Assembly (NCBI GenBank): GCA_020633555.1
Contig: JACKDL010000006.1
Location: 164,611-228,610, forward strand
Direction of reading: 5' to 3'
DNA: 64,000 bases
Origin: Myxococcales bacterium
GTDB taxonomy: Bacteria; Myxococcota_A; Bradymonadia; UBA7976; UBA1532
Part shown: one piece after another, positions 10,501 through 17,657 of the stretch
Layout: each line of letters opens with the position of its first letter
Position numbering within the stretch: the stretch's first letter is position 1
Notes under the pieces: generated by a model
Database searches by the model: none
Seen by the model: the letters and a program-made list of their open reading frames with translations, nothing else
Told to the model about the DNA's origin: nothing
Made by a program: the position numbers and the translations under genes

Positions 10501-10623
10501 GAGCCCGGGTGTCGCGCCGTGGTGCCCATGAACCCGGTGGCCGCCGCCGCGGGGGCACCGCTCATGCGGCTGGTGACCCTGCAGAACAACAGCTACCTGC
10601 TCTACGGCGGCGAGCTGCGCTGA
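7573..10623 (+). CDS. MopE-like Cys-rich lipoprotein with Gly-rich stalk (paralogue 3)
   Basis: This is the largest of the three tandem paralogues at 1016 aa. The ATG at 7573 places the signal peptide and SSGC lipobox correctly, whereas an upstream in-frame ATG (7510) lies inside the previous gene. The order is a four-Cys module (C-x5-C-x6-C-x4-C), a Gly-rich stalk at about residues 50-126, and nine Cys-rich repeats at about 131-593. The first repeat is degenerate (DDDADG, Cys lost). The hinge CDPDWFDEP...GCERGY then leads to a beta-rich C-terminal domain of about 415 residues. Repeat number rises 6, 7, 9 along the cluster. TAGGCT at 7560-7565, 7 bp before the ATG, is a possible -10 and would give an almost leaderless transcript. 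The 3' end overlaps the convergent ferredoxin gene by 22 bp. Confidence 0.82.
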   Translation: MRWKPLWFAALVAASSGCVPTIEAPACSAERPCEAAGAVCRFGVCVPADGQADAQGGAEDGGGADLAPDGAGGVAGDAGAADAGNAGGAGGGGGAGGAGGVGGAGGMGGVGGAGGAGGAGGAGGGEPSTEQCNDVDDDADGVVDEGIPSVACVEGEGRCRSEGQTRCVQGRVECDAPVIAPQAERCNAQDDDCDGETDEGLGVGGACTAGLGACAREGQWACGPEGGVGCDAVRVEPMAEDCALAGDEDCDGATDEGCECEPGRTRDCGIGVGECVQGVEACGEDGTWAACSAVRPRVEVCDGRDNDCDGRTDEGLGGAACEDATQHGVCQAGVIVCAAGEQRCETDPPGDERLCDGLDNDCDGQTDEGQADGCPVGVGACVRMGQWRCDEGIAQCVGEPGEPGAERCNGLDDDCDGSTDEGVPDEICVDGEGVCQVRGPRRCVGGALVCQVQAPAPEVDVDLCDPRREDADCDGVVDEDGPCECEDDEVEACVAGQGQCAAGRRRCVAGLFGPCEPDLPPVEESCNGRDDDCDGAVDDGLEGLACDTQREGICAAGLTRCQSGRASCEPQASPVPEACDGDDNDCDGHTDEGDAAEICLASPGPHGLWVGCQAGACVHGCDPDWFDEPDNDAVGGCERGYSPAVLGRLDAPLLDAFAVGAGPLPGLQATGLGLARGGDDLTLTVEDQVWTLFRGQGTFDYAHVRVYSDADAWYVAAISRVTGINGPAAVGDAVVGMVLPQGRDQAPRIHTFRIHEVGQASGVAMAQVNGTWQVITNGRRRVLLTNLIEGDRFIGRTPLDPGAIALILGSRGMANVLGTVALEGTGGVPTVSPVDAAHVGGRLVVLAAQRLVVQGVAETVLVEAMGDDRIVGFAPALAGSPRLVPANADQVDYAYLDGAQALWGTVGPFAGVATPVTQFTRAAPPGGQHLRIEPQRVAGNPSVLLARMDGAGQGACELLHLRPGDLSAFAPAVSPFEPGCRAVVPMNPVAAAAGAPLMRLVTLQNNSYLLYGGELR

Positions 10624-10847
10624 GCCTCGACGTGCCAGGCGCCGTCGGCGGCCTGCACACCCAGCGCCCGGGCGGGGCAACCGGCGGCGGCGAAGACCAG
10701 GCTCTCGGCGTCTGAGGCGCCCACGTCGCCCACCACCACCCGGTTGTCGCCGTCCAGGCTGAAGGTGGCCGGGGCCGCCACGGCGCACGCGCCGGCGCCG
10801 AAGCACAGGCGCCGATCAGCGAACACCCTCAGGCTGTGGGGCTTCAC
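10602..10847 (-). CDS. Small single-cluster ferredoxin
   Basis: An 81-aa soluble protein with the single-cluster ferredoxin signature: C15-FGAGA-C21-x3-AP near the N-terminus and AAGCPARAL with C57. Three cluster Cys are visible (C-x5-C...CP), which fits the [3Fe-4S]-type ferredoxins that often donate electrons to cytochromes P450 or other oxygenases. No such partner is encoded nearby. It starts with GTG overlapping the stop of the upstream lipoprotein gene (GTGA, 10844-10847), so translation is probably coupled. Its 3' end overlaps the convergent MopE paralogue 3. Confidence 0.78.
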   Translation of the reverse strand: MKPHSLRVFADRRLCFGAGACAVAAPATFSLDGDNRVVVGDVGASDAESLVFAAAGCPARALGVQAADGAWHVEAQRSSPP

Positions 10848-11374
10848 GGGGCGGCGTCAGGGGCGGCGTCGGGTGCGGCGTCCACCGCGAGGTCGATCGC
10901 GGCGTCGGGGGCGGCGTCCACCGCCAGATCGAGCACCGCGGCGTCCGCCCCCTGGTCGAGGGCGGCGTCCGCGCCCTGGTCCGGGCCGGCGTCCGCTGCG
11001 GCGTCAGGGCCGCCGTCCACGGCCACGGCCAGATCGACGCTGCCGTCGGTGCTCACCGCCTGGTCGCCCACCGCCTGGTCGCCTACCGCCTGGTCGCCCA
11101 CGGTCATGTCGCTCACGGCCTGATCGGCGCTGGCGTCCGCCACGGTCACCGGCACCAGGCAGCGGCTGAACTGGCACACCGCGCCCACGCCCGCGTCGGC
11201 ACAGTCCGCGTCGATGTAGCAGGCGGGCACGCAGGTGTCGCTCACGCAGCGGCCCGCGCCTTCGCAGTCGCTGTCGCTCACGCACTCGTTGCCGAACAGC
11301 GGGGGCACTTCGCAGGCGGCGGGGGCCAGCAGCAGCCCGAGGGCGGTGGCGGCGAGGGCGAGGCGGCGGTGCAT
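10844..11374 (-). CDS. Small lipoprotein with two four-Cys modules and Asp/Ala tail
   Basis: This 176-aa lipoprotein starts at ATG 11374, which gives a short signal peptide ending LLLAPAAC. An upstream extension would add about 27 non-hydrophobic residues. After the lipobox come two copies of the C-x5-C-x(5-8)-C-x4-C module that also opens the MopE-like lipoproteins. The remainder is a low-complexity Asp/Ala tail (VGDQAVGDQAV, DAAPDAA) with no folded C-terminal domain. It looks like a stalk without a head. The stop overlaps the ferredoxin start, so the two are an operon. The function is unknown. A surface anchor or spacer is possible. Confidence 0.72.
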   Translation of the reverse strand: MHRRLALAATALGLLLAPAACEVPPLFGNECVSDSDCEGAGRCVSDTCVPACYIDADCADAGVGAVCQFSRCLVPVTVADASADQAVSDMTVGDQAVGDQAVGDQAVSTDGSVDLAVAVDGGPDAAADAGPDQGADAALDQGADAAVLDLAVDAAPDAAIDLAVDAAPDAAPDAAP

Positions 11375-11505
11375 CGGGGCTCCTGCGGCTGGGGCGGGCG
11401 GTCCGCGCGGTGTACCCCAGCGCCCCGGGTGGCGGCAAGCGCCCCCGCCTTGCACCGCCTGGGGCCCCGTTGCATCATGCGCCGCTTTTGGCTCCGGAGG
11501 CCCCC

Positions 11506-13026
11506 ATGACCGTCCGCACCCGCGTCGCCCCGTCGCCCACCGGCGACCCGCACGTCGGCACCGCCTACGTCGCCCTGTTCAACTACTGCTTCGCCAAGAA
11601 GCACGGTGGGCAGTTCATCCTGCGCATCGAGGACACCGATCAGGTGCGCTCCACGGCGTCCAGCGAGCGGATGATCCTCGAGGCGCTGCGCTGGGTGGGC
11701 CTGAGCTGGGACGAGGGCCCCGACGTGGGCGGGCCCCACGGCCCCTACCGCCAGAGCGAGCGCGCCGAGCTCTACCAGGAGGCCGCGGCGACGCTGCTCG
11801 ACAGCGGCCACGCCTTCCGCTGCTTCATGACCGCCGATGAGCTGACCGAGGCCCGCGCCGCCCACCAGGCCAGCGGCGCCACCCAGAGCATGATCAGCCC
11901 CTACACCGATCTGCCGCGGGCCGAGAGCGACGCCCGGGCCGCCGCCGGTGACGCCTTCGTCATCCGCCTGCGCACCCCCCGCGAGGGCACCTGCGTCATT
12001 CAGGACCGCCTGCGCGGGGCCATCGAGGTGCCGTGGGACCAGGTGGATCAGCAGGTGCTGCTGAAGAGCGACGGGTTCCCCACCTACCACCTGGCCAACG
12101 TGGTGGACGACCACCACATGGCCATCACCCACGTGCTGCGCGGCGAGGAGTGGATCAGCTCGGCGCCCAAGCACCAGCTGCTGTACCAGGCCTTCGGCTG
12201 GCAGATGCCCGAGCTGGTGCACCTGCCCCTGCTGCGCAACCCCGACAAGAGCAAGCTCAGCAAGCGCAAGAACCCCACCAGCATCTTGTACTACCAGCGC
12301 ATGGGCTTCCTGCCCGAGGCGCTGCTGAACTACCTGGGGCGCATGGCCTGGTCCATGCCCGACGAGCGCGAGCAGTTCGACCTGAGCGAAATGCTCGAGC
12401 ACTTCGACTTGGACCGCATCAGCCTGGGCGGGCCGGTGTTCGACGTGACCAAGCTGGAGTGGCTGAACGGCGTCTGGCTGCGCGACGGGCTCACCGAGGA
12501 CGAATACGCCCAGCGGGTGATGGACTGGGCCTTCAACCGCGAGTTCCTGGGCCAGATCATCCCGCTGGTGCGGCAGCGGGCCAACAAGCTCACGGATCTG
12601 GCGCCGCTGGCCAGCTTCTTCCTGCAGGGGCTCATCGACCTGAAGCCCGAGGATCTGCAGGGCTTCAAGGGCATCGAGAGCGACGACGAGACGCGGCGCA
12701 TCCTCACCTGGAGCCTGTGGCACCTGGAGGCGCTGGCCGAGTGGGAGGCCGACGGCATCCAGGCGGTGCTGCGCGAGATGGCCGAGATCATGGGCGTGAA
12801 GCTGCGGGTGCTGCTGGCGCCCTTCTTCGTGGCCCTCTCCGGGCAGCGCAGCTCGACCCCGCTGTTCCAGACCATGGGCATCCTGGGCAAGGACATCGTG
12901 CGCGCCCGGATTCGGCACGCGGTGGACACCTTGGCGCCGATCTCGAAGAAGGAGCAGGGGCGCTGGCAGAAGGCGTACGACCAGGCCGTGGCCGCGCACG
13001 TCGCCGCGCTTGCTGCTCAGGGCTGA
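11506..13026 (+). CDS. gltX: Glutamyl-tRNA synthetase
   Basis: A 506-aa class I aminoacyl-tRNA synthetase that charges tRNA-Glu in the cytoplasm. The N-terminus TVRTRVAPSPTGDPHVGTA contains the HIGH-type signature (HVGT). LRGEEWISS and the KMSKS-type loop KLSKR (residues 250-254) are both present. Length is typical for bacterial GluRS. ATG 11506 is preceded by GGAGG at 11496-11500. It is divergent from the lipoprotein-ferredoxin pair. A sigma54-like promoter and two tRNA-like RNAs lie immediately downstream, with no terminator seen between. Whether the enzyme is discriminating or also makes Glu-tRNA-Gln cannot be judged here. Confidence 0.96.
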   Translation: MTVRTRVAPSPTGDPHVGTAYVALFNYCFAKKHGGQFILRIEDTDQVRSTASSERMILEALRWVGLSWDEGPDVGGPHGPYRQSERAELYQEAAATLLDSGHAFRCFMTADELTEARAAHQASGATQSMISPYTDLPRAESDARAAAGDAFVIRLRTPREGTCVIQDRLRGAIEVPWDQVDQQVLLKSDGFPTYHLANVVDDHHMAITHVLRGEEWISSAPKHQLLYQAFGWQMPELVHLPLLRNPDKSKLSKRKNPTSILYYQRMGFLPEALLNYLGRMAWSMPDEREQFDLSEMLEHFDLDRISLGGPVFDVTKLEWLNGVWLRDGLTEDEYAQRVMDWAFNREFLGQIIPLVRQRANKLTDLAPLASFFLQGLIDLKPEDLQGFKGIESDDETRRILTWSLWHLEALAEWEADGIQAVLREMAEIMGVKLRVLLAPFFVALSGQRSSTPLFQTMGILGKDIVRARIRHAVDTLAPISKKEQGRWQKAYDQAVAAHVAALAAQG

Positions 13027-13101
13027 TATGACTGTATCGCTGGTTCGCTGGCCTTATCGCGTTCTCGGCGAAAATCCTCCGAAGTCCAGCCTCTCCTCAG
13101 G

Positions 13102-13119
13102 TTGGCACACCCCCTGCTA
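13102..13119 (+). promoter_or_regulatory. Sigma54-type (-24/-12) promoter upstream of tRNA-like RNAs
   Basis: TTGGCACACCCCCTGCTA matches the sigma54 consensus TGGCAC-N5-TTGCW with one change (C for the first T of the -12 box). GG and GC are exactly 10 nt apart. Predicted start is near 13129, three bases before the first tRNA-like stem. A direct repeat TATCGC at 13035-13040 and 13055-13060 (20 bp apart) could be part of an enhancer. No sigma54 activator gene lies in the window. Confidence 0.6.
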
Positions 13120-13131
13120 AGGCCTCCCTAC

Positions 13132-13214
13132 GTCCGGTGAGTCGAAGCTCTGTGGCGGAGCGCCTGGCTCTTCATCCGGGTGGCCGCGGGTTCGAATCCC
13201 GCCGCTCACCGGAC
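13132..13214 (+). ncRNA. tRNA-like RNA 1, 8-nt anticodon loop
   Basis: The sequence folds as a cloverleaf with oddities. The end stem is 11 bp (13132-13142 with 13204-13214, one G-T) instead of 7. The D arm is GCTC/GAGC at 13147-13150 and 13158-13161. The anticodon stem is CCTGG/CCGGG with an 8-nt loop CTCTTCAT (13168-13175). The variable loop has 5 nt, and the T arm GCGGGTTCGAATCCCGC (13186-13202) is perfect. Four nt instead of two separate the end stem from the D stem, or the stem is shorter with a 7-66 mismatch. The D loop lacks A14 and A21, and no CCA is encoded. The core resembles tRNA-Lys(CTT), but the extra loop base argues against a normal decoding tRNA. Confidence 0.6.
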
Positions 13215-13219
13215 CTCTG

Positions 13220-13293
13220 GTCGATGAAGCTCTGTGGTGGAGCGCCTGGCTCTTGGGACCGGGTGGACGCGGGTTCGAATCCCGTCATCGGCC
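13220..13293 (+). ncRNA. tRNA-like RNA 2, 9-nt anticodon loop
   Basis: A complete cloverleaf. The acceptor GTCGATG pairs with CATCGGC (7 bp, 8 with G13219-C13293). The linker is AA at positions 8-9. The D arm is GCTC/GAGC, the anticodon stem CCTGG/CCGGG, the variable loop TGGAC, and the T arm GCGGGTTCGAATCCCGT. The anticodon loop CTCTTGGGA (13250-13258) has 9 nt. Position 8 is A and position 14 is T, the reverse of the canonical T8-A14 pair. No CCA follows. It shares its core with tRNA-like RNA 1 but has an unrelated acceptor stem, so the two look like a duplicated core with acceptor stems that changed by compensatory substitutions. It ends 36 bp before the next start codon. Confidence 0.6.
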
Positions 13294-13329
13294 CTCATGC
13301 GTTCTTGATTCCAGCGTGGGAGGTGTCTC

Positions 13330-14691
13330 ATGTCGCATGCACAGACCTTGCACAGCCTGTACCCCTCGCTGGCCGAGCGGTGGCCCACCGAGCGGGTGGC
13401 GCGGCACCTGCTGGCGGCCGCGGATCTGCCCCTGGACAAGGCCACCACCCGGCTGTTGACCAAGGCGGCCGGCTCGACGGACTGGCGCTCGCACATGGCC
13501 CAGGACTTTGACCGCGCGCTGGCCCCGCGGGCGCAGGTGGCCACCGCAAAGGCGCTGTTCCCCGACGTGGCCGCGCCTGCGCGAATCGATGATCCCGTCG
13601 CCCTGCGGGCCTACGTGAAGCGCTTGATGGCGGCCCTGGGCGTCAGCGGCCTGTCCTTCGCCGGCGATCGGCCGGCGCGGGCGCACCGCGAGGGTCCGCA
13701 CGCGAGCAAGAAGGCCTTCAACAAGCGTTTCCGCCTGGTGATCCGCCTGGCCGAGAAGGTGGAGACCTTCGCCCGCGTGCAGCGCATGAAGGCGCTGGCT
13801 CAGGTGGCGAAGACCCGCCTGGCGGCGCGGCTGCCCCAGGCGGACTTCGTGGCCGACGCCGACGCGGCGGCCTTCATCGCGTGGCAGACCGCGCGGCTGG
13901 CGCGCCGCTCGGTGTTCACCTGGGGCCAGCAGGAGCGGGCCTTCGACCAGGTCGCCGAGCACCTGTTCCAGCGGCTGGGCGCCGGCGCGCCCTGGTTCGC
14001 CGTGGCCCATGTGCACCCCGTGCCCGAGGTGCTGGCGCGGTTGAACGACGGCGAGAAGGGCCGCCTGCTGGGCGCCTGGTTCGACGTCATGCACGACGCG
14101 GCGGGCGTGCTGCAGGGCCTGGCCGACACGGGCCGCTACGATCTGCGCCGGTACGTGGTGCGGCGGGGCAACGACTCCTCGTCGTGGAACGAGGCGGCCG
14201 GCGCCTTCAACGCGGCGCGGGACGGCTGGCTGAACGCGGCCCATGCGTTGGGCTTGTTCGCCCTGCTGGATGCGCTATTGCCGCCCAAGGCCTTGCGGCT
14301 GATGGCGGCGGACGTGGTGTTCATGCACCGCCACGCGGGCTCGGGCGATCTGGATCCCGACACTCAGGTGGCGCAGGCCTTGCCGTCCCCGTGGGCGGTC
14401 ATCCGGGGCGAGGCCGCCTGCGGCCGCGCGGACGTCGAGGCGGCCTGTGCGGCGGCCGGGGTGGTCGGCCGCGGCTGGGTGCACCCGCGCCCCAAGGGCG
14501 TGGCGCCCAGCACGCCCACGCTGGAGCTGGTGCACGGCGTCGCGGTCAGCTCGCCCGTGCTCGCCGAAGCGCTGAAGCGGGCGGGCGCCTTCGGCGGGGC
14601 GTCGAAGGCCGCCCAGGTGAAGCCCGAGCGCATGCCCGGCTTCACCCGGGCGGTGAGGGGCCTGAAGGCCTGGATCTCAGACCCGACCTGA
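13330..14691 (+). CDS. Unrecognised basic protein encoded downstream of the tRNA-like RNAs
   Basis: A 453-aa protein with no signal peptide or membrane segment, so probably cytoplasmic. ATG 13330 has a good GGGAGGTG Shine-Dalgarno at 13318-13325. The N-terminal half is helical and rich in Lys/Arg, with a basic stretch ASKKAFNKRFRL at about residues 119-130. The central part carries a striking motif RGNDSSSWN (about 279-287), followed by AFNAARDGW and LRLMAADVVFMHRHAG. The C-terminal part (about 350-440) has HPRPKG and LELVHGVAVSSP. I do not recognise a named domain. The leader appears to contain a sigma54-like promoter and two tRNA-like RNAs, which suggests an RNA-related, possibly RNA-repair or stress, role. 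That is inference from context only. The 3' end overlaps the convergent thioesterase gene by 15 bp. Confidence 0.7.
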   Translation: MSHAQTLHSLYPSLAERWPTERVARHLLAAADLPLDKATTRLLTKAAGSTDWRSHMAQDFDRALAPRAQVATAKALFPDVAAPARIDDPVALRAYVKRLMAALGVSGLSFAGDRPARAHREGPHASKKAFNKRFRLVIRLAEKVETFARVQRMKALAQVAKTRLAARLPQADFVADADAAAFIAWQTARLARRSVFTWGQQERAFDQVAEHLFQRLGAGAPWFAVAHVHPVPEVLARLNDGEKGRLLGAWFDVMHDAAGVLQGLADTGRYDLRRYVVRRGNDSSSWNEAAGAFNAARDGWLNAAHALGLFALLDALLPPKALRLMAADVVFMHRHAGSGDLDPDTQVAQALPSPWAVIRGEAACGRADVEAACAAAGVVGRGWVHPRPKGVAPSTPTLELVHGVAVSSPVLAEALKRAGAFGGASKAAQVKPERMPGFTRAVRGLKAWISDPT

Positions 14692-15486
14692 GAACTCGGC
14701 GAAGAGCTGCCGGCTGGTGGCGATGAGCCGCCCGTCGGCGTCCCAAAGCCGGGCCGAGAAGTCGCTGTAGCCCCCCGCCGCCATGACCGTGTGGGCGTCG
14801 TACAGCCACCACCCGTCGGCGGGGGCCCCCTGGTCGGGCAGGGGGCCCAGCACGTTCACCTGCCAGGTCACCGAGCTGCCCGGGAAGGGCCGCTTCGCGC
14901 GGCTCCAGATGGGCGGCGGCCAGGCGTCCAGCAGGGCTGGCAGCGTCTCGGCGGTCACGGGCGCCTCGTCGCCGCGCACCTGCACCCACCCTTGAACATG
15001 CCCGCGCTCCCGCCCGGTGAACGGGTAGCTGTCCACCGTCCAGCGGTAGTCGAAGTGCTGGGTGAAGTCGGGGGTCACCCCCTTCAGGAAGGGCATGCTG
15101 GGGCGCTCGGTGGCGGGCGGCACGGCCGGCGCGGCTTCGCCCGGCCACGGCAGCAGCGTGGGGCGATCGGCCCCGTAGCTGGCGAGCACCACCGCGCACA
15201 CGGCGTCGCCCTGGCTCAGCCGAACCTCGACCCGGGTGAGCGCGCGGCCCTCCCGCAGGACCTGTACCTCCACGTCCACCGGACCGGGGGCGGCGGGACC
15301 CACGAAGTCCACCAGCGCCGATCGGAGCTGGCGATCGGGCGCCACCTGGGTGCGGGCGGCGCGCAAGGCCCCGGTGGCCAGAAGCCCCCCAAAGGCCGCG
15401 CGGCCTTGGGCCCAGTCGGCGGTGATCCGCCCCCCGCCCAGGCCGGGCTGCCAGGCGCTGACGATCGAGAATGGGGTGTGCTCCAC
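14677..15486 (-). CDS. TesB-like acyl-CoA thioesterase (double hotdog)
   Basis: A 269-aa cytoplasmic protein read as an acyl-CoA thioesterase-family double hotdog. The N-terminal domain contains the GRITADWAQGRAAFGGLLAT pattern and VEVQVLREGRALTRVEVRL, a hotdog strand. The C-terminal domain contains AEFS and WLYDAHTVMAAGGY. The family hydrolyses acyl-CoA thioesters, and the substrate here cannot be told. GTG 15486 is chosen because AGGAG sits 7 nt upstream. An in-frame ATG 54 nt earlier lacks a ribosome site. It is convergent with the basic protein gene and divergent from the small lipoprotein gene. Confidence 0.68.
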   Translation of the reverse strand: MEHTPFSIVSAWQPGLGGGRITADWAQGRAAFGGLLATGALRAARTQVAPDRQLRSALVDFVGPAAPGPVDVEVQVLREGRALTRVEVRLSQGDAVCAVVLASYGADRPTLLPWPGEAAPAVPPATERPSMPFLKGVTPDFTQHFDYRWTVDSYPFTGRERGHVQGWVQVRGDEAPVTAETLPALLDAWPPPIWSRAKRPFPGSSVTWQVNVLGPLPDQGAPADGWWLYDAHTVMAAGGYSDFSARLWDADGRLIATSRQLFAEFSGRV

Positions 15487-15620
15487 GGGCTCTCCTGGGG
15501 TCGCTGGGGTGAAGATGCGCCCCGCGCCGTTGCGATGCACCCGGTCCCGCGGGACCCCCCGCCTTGGGGGCCCCAGGCCGCCCGTGCCGACCCCTCTGGC
15601 AGGCTCGGAGGAGGTGACCC

Positions 15621-16061
15621 ATGACCCGCAACACCCTGCGCTGGCTCGCGCCGTTCGCGCTGTTCTTCGCCTGCACGGCCAGCGAAGACGGCTACCAGGT
15701 CCAGGCGGTGGAGCAGGAGGGCGACGCGTGCGTCACCGCCCTGGGCTACGCCGCCCTGACCCCCGGCCGGGCCACCTCGGGCACCACCGCCCGTGAGCTG
15801 GCCTTCGACGTGCGCTTCGACTGCGGCGTGCCCGTGCACATCACCGGGCTGACGTGCCCCGACTGCGAGAGCCCCGAGAAGATCGAGGCCCAGGGGCTGG
15901 TGCGGCTGGTGAAGGAGATGCCGGTGCCGGTGGGCAAGGAGGACGCGCTGACCCAGGAGCCGCTGTGGCTGCGCTGGCGCTCCGACGATGGCCTGATCAC
16001 CGGTAGCCTGCAGCTCAACCTGACCTATGAGCCCGCCGAGGAGGGCGCCGGCTGCCTGTGA
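15621..16061 (+). CDS. Small lipoprotein, unknown function
   Basis: A 146-aa predicted lipoprotein: signal peptide MTRNTLRWLAPFALFFAC with a lipobox at Cys18, then an acidic mature part with paired Cys, including LTCPDCESPEK. ATG 15621 follows GGAGGAGGTG. Beta-rich character and the CPDC motif suggest a small folded extracytoplasmic domain, possibly metal- or disulfide-stabilised, but no family is recognised. It stands alone, convergent with pccB. Confidence 0.7.
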   Translation: MTRNTLRWLAPFALFFACTASEDGYQVQAVEQEGDACVTALGYAALTPGRATSGTTARELAFDVRFDCGVPVHITGLTCPDCESPEKIEAQGLVRLVKEMPVPVGKEDALTQEPLWLRWRSDDGLITGSLQLNLTYEPAEEGAGCL

Positions 16062-16100
16062 GTGCGCACCGCCGCGCCCCGTGTCGGCGAAGAAGGCCAA

Positions 16101-17649
<1,549 letters not shown>

Positions 17650-17657
<8 letters not shown>

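Noticed and set aside
12033..13031. Second long plus-strand ORF inside gltX
   Set aside because: Alternate-frame shadow of the synthetase, Arg/Gly/Ala-rich without motifs.
13132..13293. Annotation of the two RNAs as ordinary tRNA-Lys(CTT) genes
   Set aside because: A 7-nt loop forces a mismatch in copy 1 and cannot be formed in copy 2. A14 and A21 are missing, and copy 1 has an over-long end stem.
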